Of a stretch of 61,592 nucleotides of DNA, positions 45,521 to 54,952 are shown piece by piece. The notes under the pieces were generated by a model that worked only from the letters and a program-made list of their open reading frames with translations, was not told the DNA's origin and made no database searches. Source of the stretch: Alkalinema sp. FACHB-956 (lineage in GTDB: Bacteria > Cyanobacteriota > Cyanobacteriia > Leptolyngbyales > Leptolyngbyaceae); assembly GCF_014697025.1 (NCBI RefSeq), contig NZ_JACJRC010000029.1, positions 1 to 61,592 on the forward strand, written 5' to 3'. The position numbers and the translations under genes were made by a program. Numbering within the stretch: position 1 is the stretch's first letter; every line of letters starts with the position of its first letter.

Positions 45521-47155
45521 CTAGGGAATTGCAAAAAATGAACGATCGCGATGGGCTAGGCGTTTTTCTTGGGCTAACTTGCGCAGGGCATCTACGGTTT
45601 GACTGCGTTGTAGACCCAGTTCGCCTTCAATTTCGGAGAGCCGTGCCCCAGTTGTGCAAAGGGTCAGGTATTGGTAAATCTGCTCCTCGATCGATAACTG
45701 CACAGGCGGTTCGGGGGCAGCTTCAGTCTCGGCTTCCGAGGCATCGGGCAGCATGGCTAACACGTCGGTTAACTCGCTAGCGATTTCATCGGCTTCAGGC
45801 ATTGCGTCGAGTTCGTCAGCAGTCTGGACTTCAGCCACGACTTCGACTTCCAAGGCATTCCCTCGGAAATCTTGGGTTTCCGGTTCCGACTCCAACACCA
45901 TCACAAGCGGGTCGGGAGCGATTTCCACCCCAGTTTCCGTCGTTTCAGGCAACGTTGCAGACATCAGATCAGACATGAGATCGGCCATGGGGAGTTCACC
46001 CAGTCCAAAGTCATCGCTGACCAGTTCGTTACTGACCAGTTCGTTACTGACCAGTTCATTGCTTACAGATTCATCGCTGACCAGTTCATCCCCCAAGGAT
46101 TCACTAGCTGCACTGACTACTGTTGTTTGAGGAATTGAAATTGTGGAAATTTGAGTGTTGTCAACGGGTTCTGGGGAGGGCGTGGGCGCGATCGGCTGCG
46201 CGGGTTGGGGGACTGACACCGTTTGCACGGGCACCAGTTCCTTCAGAATGGATTGGCTTTCTGGAATAGGTGACGCGCCCTGCATTAAATGCCATAGCAG
46301 CGTGGTTGCTTCTTCCATCTCTAAGGGCGATCGGGACAGCAGGATGTCCTGGCAAACGTCGCGGAAATCGGGATTATGCAGCGAAATCTCGATGTCATGA
46401 TCCCGGCAGATGGTGCTGATCATCAAGCAGGACCGTAGCCCGGAGGAATTGGAGGTCTTGGTTTCCGCCCGGAAGGCTTTGACCAAACGCACAATTAAGG
46501 CTGCACTCACCCGATCGATCTCGACCTTTTGCACCAGAATTTCCTGCTGGGTGAGTTCATCCGGCTCCGGCATCGTGATGGTAATGAGGCGATCCATCAA
46601 CGCATCCTGGGTGGAGTGAACACCGCAGTATTCTTCCGGGTTGGAGGTAAAGATGGCACGGAACTGAGGGTTGACCCGCACGTATTCCACCCGATTGCTT
46701 TCCGGCGGCAGTACCAGAATTTTTTCCTCCAGCACCGACAGCAGAACGTTATTCACCTCGGGGCGCGATCGGTTGAACTCGTCATAGATGAGCGTAAAAC
46801 CTTCACGACAAGCCAAGGTAAGCCGAGAATCTACCCAGGTTTGCCGCAGTTGGTCTTCCACCTTCACCACGCTGTGAATGTAGTTATCCACCACTTTTTT
46901 GCGGGTGTAGCCCGATTGGGTCCCGATCAAATCCGACGTTTTGGCATCATCATCGCCAAACATCAGCATCATCGGACGTTCCAGCAAATCCGCTAGATGT
47001 AACGCCAGGGTGGTTTTTCCGGTTCCGGCGGGGCCCCGCAGGTGAATCGAGAATCCCGATAGTAAGTACCGCAGCGCCCGTGCCGTCACACGTTCGATCG
47101 CAGGAGTCGTGACAAATCGTCGGGGGCTGGTACGAAGTACAGTGGTCACAGGCAC
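45521..47155 (-). CDS. gvpN: Gas vesicle protein GvpN, MoxR-type AAA+ ATPase with C-terminal winged-helix extension
   Basis: 544 residues, longer than the roughly 300-400 I expect for GvpN. Residues ~1-290 are the ATPase: Walker [32 protein letters not shown], Walker [19 protein letters not shown], sensor [22 protein letters not shown]. Residues ~300-480 are an acidic low-complexity linker including SNELV repeats. Residues ~488-544 ([20 protein letters not shown]...[20 protein letters not shown]) form a winged-helix-like domain that also ends GvpC. The extension points to a docking or regulatory role; that is inference. Confidence 0.92.
   Translation of the reverse strand: MPVTTVLRTSPRRFVTTPAIERVTARALRYLLSGFSIHLRGPAGTGKTTLALHLADLLERPMMLMFGDDDAKTSDLIGTQSGYTRKKVVDNYIHSVVKVEDQLRQTWVDSRLTLACREGFTLIYDEFNRSRPEVNNVLLSVLEEKILVLPPESNRVEYVRVNPQFRAIFTSNPEEYCGVHSTQDALMDRLITITMPEPDELTQQEILVQKVEIDRVSAALIVRLVKAFRAETKTSNSSGLRSCLMISTICRDHDIEISLHNPDFRDVCQDILLSRSPLEMEEATTLLWHLMQGASPIPESQSILKELVPVQTVSVPQPAQPIAPTPSPEPVDNTQISTISIPQTTVVSAASESLGDELVSDESVSNELVSNELVSNELVSDDFGLGELPMADLMSDLMSATLPETTETGVEIAPDPLVMVLESEPETQDFRGNALEVEVVAEVQTADELDAMPEADEIASELTDVLAMLPDASEAETEAAPEPPVQLSIEEQIYQYLTLCTTGARLSEIEGELGLQRSQTVDALRKLAQEKRLAHRDRSFFAIP
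46018..46092 (-). repeat. In-frame 15-nt repeat in the gvpN linker
   Basis: Five 15-nt units of CTGACCAGTTCGTTA and variants (plus strand), encoding serial SNELV / SDELV / SDESV pentapeptides in the GvpN linker. Confidence 0.9.
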
Positions 47156-47319
47156 TTCCTCAAATAAATTGCTATCAACTAATGTCTAGACAGGGCAGGG
47201 GATGGAGACCCTTGGGCCACGCTAGGGGCAACTAGCGTTACCGAAGGTGGATTGAGCGATGGGTGATTGAGTGATGGGCCGCTAATCACCGATGGCGGAT
47301 CAACTAGCGAGCCCGATCC

Positions 47320-48843
47320 CTAACGAGCCATATAAAGGCGATCGCGCTGGATCACATGGCCTTCCCGAATCAACCGAGTCAGCGTACTGACCGCATCGGC
47401 ACGGCTCATCTCTAGAGTGGACTCCAGATCCGATAAACGAACACCTTCACTCTGTTGGATCAGATGCAACATCTGCATTTCCATCGAAGTTGCTGGCGAT
47501 GCCTGGGTTTTGGCGGTCGATCGGGATTGGGGTTCCGCAGTCTGGGCCGACGACGGTTCGAGTACTGCTGCCTCAGAAGATGCAGTCTGTACCACTTTTG
47601 CTGTCAGGGTTTGATCCACGGATTGCAGAAGTTCCTTGACACTTTCCGCATTGACCGGCGTATCCGATCGCGCCATCATCAATAAATCCGTCAGCACTTG
47701 CTCGATCGGCAGCGCTTCCTGAGGCCCTTGGGCTAGGGGCATAGCCGGAACGGGAGTCGCTGGGGTGGAAGTGGCAGACTTTTCCGACTTTTGGGGCGAT
47801 CGCTGCTTGCCGCTGGCAGGTGCTTGACTAGTCGGGACTTTACTGGGCTTGCTAGCGACTGCCGGACGGGTTTGGCTCGGGGCTTGTGTTTTAACAGGCT
47901 GTGTTTTAACAGGCTGCGTTTTAATAGACTGCGTTTTAACAGGCTGCGCTTGCATGGATGGCGTTTTCGCGGACTGAAGCACGATCGCCGGGGTGGGATC
48001 GATCTCAATCATCGCCGCTACAGCCTCTTCCTGTCGCAGGGTTTCCGGTTGGCTTGTCCCATCTCCCCAAACCGATCGTTTCAAGTCCTGCACCGATCGC
48101 GCGAGGGATTGGCGGAAGTCGGCCAAATCTTGAAACAGTTCAGCCATTTCCGCTTGACGGTCTTCGCGGGCAGTTTGTAGCTGGGCAGCGAGGTCGATCG
48201 ACCTTACTTGTCGTTGCTCAGCGTAGTCCGATAGCAGTTGGGCAACGTCCGATTGCAAGCGATCGACGGAGGCCAACAAATCCTGCCGCAACGCCTGTCC
48301 CATCGCTTGCCGATTCAAAGCATAGTCCTGTAAGGTGGCTTCCACTTCTGCTTTGAGCAAGTCCAGATCCGCCCGGAGAGTTTGGCGTAATTCCTGGTTA
48401 CTCGATTGCAAGGCTGCACGACAGTTCTGGAGGTTGGTTTGCAGTTCGGCTGCCATCTGCTGTCGGGCAACGGCCGCTTGGTTGAGGAAATCTGCGGTTT
48501 GGGCTTGCAGTTGGGTGACAAATAAGCTGCGATCGATCGCGGATTGTTGAGCCTCGGCTTGGCGACGATCGCACAGGGTTGCTAGCATCTCTTGCACATC
48601 GTCTTGACGCTGTTGTTGATCTGCCTGTAACCCCGCCTGAAAACACTGAAACTCAAGGCGACGCAATTGGTCATCTTGAGCCAGGTTTGATCGAATATCT
48701 GCTAATTCCTGTTGAATTTTAGACGCCATTTTCGCGTGGGATTGGCGGTTAGTGTCACGGGTTGTAGCCACCCGTTGTTGCCGTGCCCTGAGCCCTTGCT
48801 GACGCCGTTGCCGTTCCTGTTGCCAAATATCTTTGAGAGCCAT
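47320..48843 (-). CDS. gvpC: Gas vesicle protein GvpC with long linker and C-terminal winged-helix domain
   Basis: 507 residues, far longer than typical cyanobacterial GvpC (about 150-250). Residues 1-265 hold the GvpC part: MALKDIWQQERQRRQQGLRA and imperfect ~33-residue amphipathic repeats (e.g. LQTAREDRQAEMAELFQDLADFRQSLARSVQDLKRSVWG) that clamp ribs of the GvpA shell. Residues ~270-450 are a Pro/Lys/Gln/Thr-rich linker with KTQPV repeats. The last ~56 residues (SMEMQMLHLIQQSEGVRLSD then LESTLEMSRADAVSTLTRL, ending RDRLYMAR) are a winged-helix-like domain homologous to the GvpN tail. Directly follows gvpA. Confidence 0.9.
   Translation of the reverse strand: MALKDIWQQERQRRQQGLRARQQRVATTRDTNRQSHAKMASKIQQELADIRSNLAQDDQLRRLEFQCFQAGLQADQQQRQDDVQEMLATLCDRRQAEAQQSAIDRSLFVTQLQAQTADFLNQAAVARQQMAAELQTNLQNCRAALQSSNQELRQTLRADLDLLKAEVEATLQDYALNRQAMGQALRQDLLASVDRLQSDVAQLLSDYAEQRQVRSIDLAAQLQTAREDRQAEMAELFQDLADFRQSLARSVQDLKRSVWGDGTSQPETLRQEEAVAAMIEIDPTPAIVLQSAKTPSMQAQPVKTQSIKTQPVKTQPVKTQAPSQTRPAVASKPSKVPTSQAPASGKQRSPQKSEKSATSTPATPVPAMPLAQGPQEALPIEQVLTDLLMMARSDTPVNAESVKELLQSVDQTLTAKVVQTASSEAAVLEPSSAQTAEPQSRSTAKTQASPATSMEMQMLHLIQQSEGVRLSDLESTLEMSRADAVSTLTRLIREGHVIQRDRLYMAR
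47885..47944 (-). repeat. In-frame 15-nt repeat in the gvpC linker
   Basis: Four 15-nt units (plus strand TGTGTTTTAACAGGC, twice, then TGCGTTTTAATAGAC and TGCGTTTTAACAGGC) encoding KTQPV / KTQSI pentapeptides. Confidence 0.9.
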
Positions 48844-48913
48844 GACTAAATGCGTTGAAGGGAATCCTTTGCAGGGACATCCAAACTGGACATCCCTGCA
48901 CAGTTATCAAACG

Positions 48914-49132
48914 TTATGCAGCGGGTACTGCAGCTTGGGAAGTCAGGCCCACCGCTTCGGCATACTTCAGGTAGGTTTCTACGGAGGCAATGACGACACG
49001 AGCTTCGATGGAGAGTAGCTCAATCCCTACAAGAGAAACCCGTACCCATGCATCAACCACAATCCCTTTGTCCAGGATGCGATCGACCACTTCAGCCAAG
49101 CTAGAAGAAGAGTTCACTTTTTCAACAGCCAT
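48914..49132 (-). CDS. gvpA: Major gas vesicle shell protein GvpA
   Basis: 72 residues, canonical length and sequence: [20 protein letters not shown], then [43 protein letters not shown] and an Ala-rich tail. It assembles into the ribbed gas-permeable wall. Only one gvpA copy is present. gvpC follows 70 nt later. A 271-nt leader lies upstream. Confidence 0.98.
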   Translation of the reverse strand: MAVEKVNSSSSLAEVVDRILDKGIVVDAWVRVSLVGIELLSIEARVVIASVETYLKYAEAVGLTSQAAVPAA

Positions 49133-49403
49133 TGTTTAGATCCTCGAAAATTCAGTGTTGGTCGGTTGGTTGGAGTTTTTCTGAGTGGCTGGGTATCCAC
49201 CCAATCTTTAGCTGTTCTTAAGGTAGACAAACTGTCTAGGAATCTAGCTGCTATATCTACGGAAGTTCATTCTTCTTCTAGATATGCTCTTAATTGAAAG
49301 ATCCGTACATCTACTAATCTCGTGCTAGAGATTTTTCTTGTTGAGTTGACAAAAACCTGAGGCAATTAATTGTGAAGAAAGCGGGGAAATTTTCACCGAA
49401 TTA

Positions 49404-49670
49404 CTAACCTTGTTGAACTCGCCGTTCAAATTCTTCACGAGTTTGTTCAACTAAGGTATTGGCCGCGATCGCGATTTCCGGATGAGCCTCTTGGAGCCAA
49501 GCCAAAAGTCGGGCGAGTTGGGCATTGCGTAATTCCAAATCCGCTTGAAAAACCGTTGCGATCGCCATTTGCTTGGCGTAATCCGCCGGATGCCCTTGGG
49601 CAATAAAGGCAGCCGTTAAGGCCGTTAATGCTTGCTGACGAACGGGGTCATTTTGGGTATGGGTAAACAT
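49404..49670 (-). CDS. Small helical protein between the AAA ATPase and gvpA
   Basis: 88 residues from ATG 49670 (MFTHTQNDPVRQQALTALTA); the frame is open 21 codons further. Predicted all-helical: AAFIAQGHPADYAKQMAIATVFQADLELRNAQLARLLAWLQEAHPEI and a final VEQTREEFERRVQQG. No motif or known Gvp family recognised. It sits on the same strand 90 nt after the ATPase gene and before gvpA, so co-function with gas vesicles is plausible by position only. Confidence 0.6.
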   Translation of the reverse strand: MFTHTQNDPVRQQALTALTAAFIAQGHPADYAKQMAIATVFQADLELRNAQLARLLAWLQEAHPEIAIAANTLVEQTREEFERRVQQG

Positions 49671-49759
49671 GGGATTGAGCCTAATGCATTGATGAAAAAA
49701 GGTCGTACTTTGATCGAAAATACGATCGAACAATTTGATCGTTGCAATTGATGAGTTAC

Positions 49760-51625
49760 TTACGATTCCACCGTTTTTTGGTTGGCTAGCACCTGATAGG
49801 CTGTCTCAAAGTCCTCTGGCGTAATCCGAAGGGCACTGGGGTCGGTCTGACCTTGAGCACGATAGCGACGGATGGATTGCAGAGCGGCTTGATTACTGAG
49901 TAGCGCTAAATCAGCCCCATTCCAGCCTTCAGTTTGCACCGCAAGATTGACTAAATCGACCGCTTCTAAGGGTCGATCGGCGTTGTGGACTTGAAGAATG
50001 GCCAAGCGACTTGCTTGATCTGGTAAATCAACCTTGATTTGCAGATCCAATCGTCCAGCCCGCAGTAAAGCTGCATCCAAGGCATCGGGCCGGTTGGTTG
50101 CACCGATGAGTAACACCGTTCCCGCATCTTGTAAGCCATCTAGCTCGGTTAACAACTGCCCCACCACCCGATCGCTGACACCAGAATCCCCGTTAAATTT
50201 GCCACGGGCCGGAGCCAGGGTATCGATTTCGTCAATAAATACGACACAGGGGGATGCTTGCCGTGCTTTGGTAAACAAATCGCGCACTTCCTGCTCGGCA
50301 GCTCCCACCCAACGGCTGAGCAATTCTGGGCCATTGACCGCAATAAAATTTGCCCGTGCTTGGGACGCGACTGCTTTGGCTAGCAACGTTTTACCCGTAC
50401 CCGGTGGCCCCCACAGCAGCAGCCCGCGCGGAGCCTTGGCCCCCGTTTGTTGATAGAGCTCTGGGTAAAGCAAAGCCCCTTCCACCGATTCCTGAAGGGT
50501 TTTCTTGATTTCCTCCAGACCGCCAATTTGCTCCCAGGAGACGTTGGGCGATTCCACTTCCACCGATCGCAGAACCGAGGGCTTAATCTCTTTTAACGCT
50601 TCCAGAAAGTCTGTTTGCTCTAGGGTCAACGTATCGGGTACGGCGGCTTGTAGGGAGGGCACTTGGCGACGCAGGGCAAGATAGGCAGCTTTTTGGCAGA
50701 CGGCTTTTAAATCAGCCCCCACCATTCCGACGCAGAGATCGGCGATCGCGTCCAAATCCACCGATTCAGCTAAGGGCATCGATCGGGTTTGAATGGCCAA
50801 AATTTCCAAGCGTCCGGCTCGATCGGGCACTCGGTACTGAATTTCCCGATCGAAGCGACCGGGACGCCGTAGGGCCGGATCGAGATGATCGGGGCGATTG
50901 GTCGCCGCGAGGACAATCACCCCCGTCGTTTTGGCAAACCCATCCATCAGAGTGAGTAGCTGCGCCACGACCCGTTTTTCCACCTCCCCTTCCACCTTGC
51001 TGCGATCGGGGGCAAGGCTATCAATTTCATCAATGAACACAATACAGGGAGCCGCTTTCGCTGCTTTTTCAAAGACCGTTCGTAGGCGCGTTTCCGCCTC
51101 GCCGTAGAACTTGCCCATCACCTCCGGCCCTGCGATCGCAATGTAATTCACCCCCAATGCCTCCGCCAGCAGGCGAGCGGTCAAGGTTTTACCTGTGCCC
51201 GGTGGCCCCACCAGCAACACCCCCTTGGGTGGCTCCAGACCCAGTTTTGCCAGCAATTCTGGCCGTTTGAGCGGGAGTTCAACCAATTCCCGCAGTTCCC
51301 GCAGGGTTTCACCCAGTCCACCGACATCCTGGAGCGAGGGGGCGGGTTGGGGCGAACTTGTTGGGGTCGAATCGGCAGGGGGCGCAGCGGGATTGCTGGG
51401 AGGATGCGTGATGATCACCACGTCTGGGTCGGAACTTGGAGTCGGTGCATCAGTTTGCAAGCGACTGACGCCAATCCCCGCATTGGATGCAGTGCGTCGG
51501 GGAATACTACTGAGACGGCGGGAGGAAATTTGCACATCGGTTTTAATTTCGCCGCTGTCGATTTTGTCTTCGAGTGCCTTTGCCAGTTCTAGCAATTGCT
51601 CAAAGCCCTTGAATAAATCGCTCAT
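49760..51625 (-). CDS. CDC48-like double AAA+ ATPase at the head of the gas vesicle cluster
   Basis: 621 residues. Short N-terminal helix (FKGFEQLLELAKALEDKIDS), a Pro-rich linker (~60-100), then two complete AAA domains. D1 has GPPGTGKTLTARLLAEALGV and FIDEIDSLAPDRSK; D2 has GPPGTGKTLLAKAVASQARA and FIDEIDTLAPARGK, each followed by NRPD...R.GR sensor/arginine-finger regions. This is the VAT/CDC48 architecture but with a tiny N-domain, so it probably remodels or unfolds protein complexes. It lies upstream of gvpA on the same strand; a role in vesicle assembly or turnover is inferred from position. Confidence 0.9.
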   Translation of the reverse strand: MSDLFKGFEQLLELAKALEDKIDSGEIKTDVQISSRRLSSIPRRTASNAGIGVSRLQTDAPTPSSDPDVVIITHPPSNPAAPPADSTPTSSPQPAPSLQDVGGLGETLRELRELVELPLKRPELLAKLGLEPPKGVLLVGPPGTGKTLTARLLAEALGVNYIAIAGPEVMGKFYGEAETRLRTVFEKAAKAAPCIVFIDEIDSLAPDRSKVEGEVEKRVVAQLLTLMDGFAKTTGVIVLAATNRPDHLDPALRRPGRFDREIQYRVPDRAGRLEILAIQTRSMPLAESVDLDAIADLCVGMVGADLKAVCQKAAYLALRRQVPSLQAAVPDTLTLEQTDFLEALKEIKPSVLRSVEVESPNVSWEQIGGLEEIKKTLQESVEGALLYPELYQQTGAKAPRGLLLWGPPGTGKTLLAKAVASQARANFIAVNGPELLSRWVGAAEQEVRDLFTKARQASPCVVFIDEIDTLAPARGKFNGDSGVSDRVVGQLLTELDGLQDAGTVLLIGATNRPDALDAALLRAGRLDLQIKVDLPDQASRLAILQVHNADRPLEAVDLVNLAVQTEGWNGADLALLSNQAALQSIRRYRAQGQTDPSALRITPEDFETAYQVLANQKTVES

Positions 51626-52058
51626 GCCGACCCCTCGACCCTGCTAGTAGGACTATTAATTTGGATATTCCGTTTTAGAATGCCCCTTGCCGCCACAGAA
51701 ATCGATCGTGGCGTCACCCAAGGTTTTTGGCAGGCTTCAGTCGTTGCGCAATCCCACAAGCCAATCCAAAACCGTTGGCGATCGCTAGTTAGTAACGGTC
51801 AGCAATCGCAGTCAGCAATCGCAATTTCAGCCCCATACAATTGAAGAAGGATCGATTTACACGGGATCAATCAAAAAATGTTGCGCGATCGTACAAGTGA
51901 TCAATTGAGTGATGCATCGTTTATTTAGCGATCCAGCATTGTAAGAGCCGATGTTTTAACCAGAGTCGATGTTTTAAGAAGTAGCGGTTTAAGAATTAAC
52001 GTTTTAAGAATTCGCCCCTATCCTGGAATCCTGGGCAGTGCAATGGAGGTGCAATTGT
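51626..52058. other. Divergent intergenic region upstream of the gas vesicle cluster
   Basis: 433 nt between the AAA ATPase (minus) and a small membrane protein (plus), so it likely holds the promoter for the ATPase-gvp unit. It contains short duplications: CAGCAATCGCAGT/CAGCAATCGCAAT near 51800-51830 and repeated GTTTTAAG-type units at about 51953-52013. No gene seen. Confidence 0.6.
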
Positions 52059-52397
52059 ATGAGGCATACGAAAGCTTTAGCCCTCGTAAGAGCCATTCAC
52101 ACCGTGATTTACCTCATCATGGTAACTGCGATCGGGGTTCTGCTGTACGCTGGCATCACAGGCTACACCGGAGTCTGGCTCTGGATGGCACTCGCGCTGC
52201 TCACGATCGAAACTTTGGTTTTCTTTGGCAACGGCATGAAATGCCCCTTAACTGCCCTTGCTGTGCACTATGGAGCCCAGAAAGGCTACGCCTTCGACAC
52301 CTTCCTGCCTGAGAGCATCACCCGTCATACCTTCTGGTTTTTTGGCTTTCTCACCGTTGTCGGAGTCGTCCTACTCTGCCTGCGGCTGATTCAGTAG
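52059..52397 (+). CDS. Small multi-pass membrane protein
   Basis: 112 residues from ATG 52059, preceded by GGAGG at 52045-52049. Three to four hydrophobic helices (VIYLIMVTAIGVLLYAGITG, WLWMALALLTIETLVFF, FWFFGFLTVVGVVLLCLRL) with a conserved-looking FGNGMKCPLTALAVHYGAQKGYAFDTFLPESI loop between the second and last. This loop resembles small integral membrane proteins of unknown function seen in many bacteria. No enzyme motif. Confidence 0.7.
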   Translation: MRHTKALALVRAIHTVIYLIMVTAIGVLLYAGITGYTGVWLWMALALLTIETLVFFGNGMKCPLTALAVHYGAQKGYAFDTFLPESITRHTFWFFGFLTVVGVVLLCLRLIQ

Positions 52398-52512
52398 CCA
52401 AATCGTTCACTAGGAACTGTTGATAAGCCCCGATCGCCCTGTAGCCCCTACCTCTCCCCAGCCCTCTACAATGGAAAAACATGATTAGAACCCATATAAG
52501 AAGGGAATGCGC

Positions 52513-53979
52513 ATGAAGGTACAAGGTTCAGCGATCGAGTTAACCGACTTTTCCGGTGACGGACTCGCGATCGGCCTCTTTGACAATCAACTCGAACTCA
52601 GCGGAGATATCGCCAATTTAGATGGAGCCCTCTCCGGTCTGATTAAAGAAGTCATTGCCGACGCAGAGTTCAAAGGCAAACTGGGCAGTACTGTCACGAC
52701 TCGTGTAGCAGGCGGTCGATTCAAAAAGCTGATTCTGGTGGGCCTAGGCAAGGCTGATCAGCTCAAACTCGACCATATCCGCCGCGCTGCCGCCACGATC
52801 GCCAAAACCGCTCGCCGCGAAAAATGCAAAACCCTTGGGATTTCCTTGCCGACGGGGAACCTGGAGGCCAGCAATTTGGCCCAAGCCATCACGGAAGGTG
52901 TAGAACTGGCTCTATATAAAGATCTACGCTTTAAGTCTGAAAAAGATGAGAATGGAAAAATCGATACGATCGCACTCATCGGCTTAGTAGGACAAGAAGC
53001 CGCGATCGAAACAGCCCAAAAAATCTGTTCTGGCATCTTCCTGACCCGTGAACTTGTAGCCGCCCCTGCCAACTACGTTACCCCCATCACCATGGCCGAA
53101 ATGGCTCAGGATTTGGCCAAGACCTATGGAATGGAATTGACCATCCTGGAGCAAGAAGATTGCGAAAAATTAGGGATGGGAGCCTTCCTCGGTGTGGCCC
53201 AAGCCTCGGATATTCCCCCAAAATTTATTCACCTAGTCTACAAACCTACCGGAACGCCCCGCAAAAAAGTCGCGATCGTGGGTAAAGGTTTAACCTTCGA
53301 TTCCGGTGGCTTGAACCTGAAGGTGGGAGCCGCCTCGATCGAAATGATGAAAACCGATATGGGGGGAGCCGGAGCCACTTTTGGCGCTGCCAAGGCGATC
53401 GGCGAACTCAAACCCGATGTGGAAGTGCACTTTATCAGCGCTGTTACGGAAAACATGGTCAGCGGCAAAGCCATCCACCCCGGTGATATTCTGACCGCTT
53501 CCAATGGGAAAACGATCGAAATCAATAATACGGATGCGGAAGGCCGTCTCACCCTAGCCGATGCCCTGGTCTATACCGAAAAACTCGGTGTGGAGGCGAT
53601 CGTGGATCTCGCGACCCTGACCGGAGCCTGTGTTATCGCGCTGGGGAACGACATTGCGGGGCTGTGGAGTCCCAATGACGATCTCGCCAATGGCCTGCTG
53701 GCAGCATCCGAAACAGCAGGGGAAAAGCTATGGCGGATGCCCATGGAGGAATCCTACTTTGACAGCATGAAATCCCCCTTGGCAGATATGAAAAACACGG
53801 GAGCTCGGGCTGGGGGAGCCATCAGTGCCGCTGTTTTCCTGAAGCAATTTGTCAAAGACACCCCCTGGGCGCACTTGGATGTAGCGGGGCCTGTCTGGGC
53901 TGATAAGGAAAACGGCTACAACGGCGTGGGTGCAACAGGCTACGGTGTACGGTTGCTCGTCAATTGGGTGATGTCCTAA
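52513..53979 (+). CDS. pepA: Leucyl aminopeptidase (M17)
   Basis: 488 residues from ATG 52513, which has AAGGG at ideal distance; an ATG at 52507 would be too close to it. Two-metal cytosolic exopeptidase of peptide turnover. C-terminal catalytic domain: [15 protein letters not shown] (Lys and Asp ligands), [11 protein letters not shown], the PepA signature [17 protein letters not shown], and [15 protein letters not shown]. The N-terminal domain (1-160) is complete. Followed by a strong terminator. Confidence 0.97.
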   Translation: MKVQGSAIELTDFSGDGLAIGLFDNQLELSGDIANLDGALSGLIKEVIADAEFKGKLGSTVTTRVAGGRFKKLILVGLGKADQLKLDHIRRAAATIAKTARREKCKTLGISLPTGNLEASNLAQAITEGVELALYKDLRFKSEKDENGKIDTIALIGLVGQEAAIETAQKICSGIFLTRELVAAPANYVTPITMAEMAQDLAKTYGMELTILEQEDCEKLGMGAFLGVAQASDIPPKFIHLVYKPTGTPRKKVAIVGKGLTFDSGGLNLKVGAASIEMMKTDMGGAGATFGAAKAIGELKPDVEVHFISAVTENMVSGKAIHPGDILTASNGKTIEINNTDAEGRLTLADALVYTEKLGVEAIVDLATLTGACVIALGNDIAGLWSPNDDLANGLLAASETAGEKLWRMPMEESYFDSMKSPLADMKNTGARAGGAISAAVFLKQFVKDTPWAHLDVAGPVWADKENGYNGVGATGYGVRLLVNWVMS

Positions 53980-54008
53980 TCCATCTGGATTGAGTCCATT
54001 GGCTCAGC

Positions 54009-54036
54009 AGGGGATCCGATCGGATCCCCTATTTTT
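54009..54036 (+). terminator. Rho-independent terminator after pepA
   Basis: AGGGGATCCGATCGGATCCCCT (perfect inverted repeat, 54009-54030) followed by ATTTTTA, 30 nt after the pepA stop. Confidence 0.85.
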
Positions 54037-54146
54037 ATGCGACTTTTTAGGCGGCCTAGTGCGGTTTGACCCAACCTCAGCAAAATACCAGTTCAATCTA
54101 GAAAACCAATGGTATAAGGGGAATGTTGATTCCTTGATGTGTCTAC

Positions 54147-54821
54147 ATGACCAGCACAGATCTTCTACTACTCACCATCTACTTTCTGTGTGTCACCTAT
54201 GTGCTCTACCAGATCATCAATTCATTTAATGATGAGTTCACAATCAAGCTAGAAAAGGGTGAGCTAGAAGAATGGCTTGAAAAGATGAAGCTCAAGGACT
54301 GGGTGGAGATTAGCTTCAATTTCAATGGCCGCTACGAATTTGATAAGTTGAAGGATCTCGCCATTTCAATTAAAAACAAATCTAACGACTATCCTATCTA
54401 TGTTGATTGGGACTATAGCTCAATCACTGACCTAGATGGCAAAGCCCGTCGTGTCACACGACTCCCGCCGGGAACCACCCTCGATTTGTTCCAAGACCAA
54501 GCCTTTAGTGCGATCGCCCCTGGTACCACCCTGAAGGAAAAAATCGTCGCTGAAGATATGCTGAAGCGCAAAGGGGACAACGGCGAGATGGAAATTGCCA
54601 AAACCCTAATTGACTTGAGTAAGCCCGGAAAACCCGGCGCAGCCCTCACCCGTTACCTGGAATTTATTGCCCTGCAACGGACGCTCCAATTTTCCCTTGA
54701 TCTCGTCTTTCGGTTTGTGGATAACGACACCCCTGTGACCGGCTATCGCACCCGTGTGCCCATGAAGTTCACCATGTCTAAATTGCATTGGACAGCGGGC
54801 TTACCCTGGAATCCCAAGTAA
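54147..54821 (+). CDS. Membrane-anchored protein of unknown function
   Basis: 224 residues. One N-terminal membrane helix (LLLLTIYFLCVTYVLYQII), then a soluble domain: KLEKGELEEWLEKMKLKDWV, a beta-rich YPIYVDWDYSSITDLDGKARRVTRLPPG, and a C-terminal LDLVFRFVDNDTPVTGYRTRVPMKF. No motif recognised, though the pattern looks like a conserved cyanobacterial protein rather than a chance frame. It ends 131 nt before rnpB. Confidence 0.65.
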   Translation: MTSTDLLLLTIYFLCVTYVLYQIINSFNDEFTIKLEKGELEEWLEKMKLKDWVEISFNFNGRYEFDKLKDLAISIKNKSNDYPIYVDWDYSSITDLDGKARRVTRLPPGTTLDLFQDQAFSAIAPGTTLKEKIVAEDMLKRKGDNGEMEIAKTLIDLSKPGKPGAALTRYLEFIALQRTLQFSLDLVFRFVDNDTPVTGYRTRVPMKFTMSKLHWTAGLPWNPK

Positions 54822-54952
54822 TGCATACAAGTCAAGCACACAGGTAAAGTGCCCAGTCACGAGACCCATGATTTGCCCTGGACACAGCAACCTCTGGGAT
54901 GCAAGTCCCCATGCACAAGTCTCCATAACACAAGCCCCTGTACACTAGTAAT

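Noticed and set aside
51195-51647. Plus-strand frame of 150 codons over the 5' part of the AAA ATPase
   Set aside because: Shadow frame, Ser/Gly-rich, opposite a gene with two complete AAA domains.
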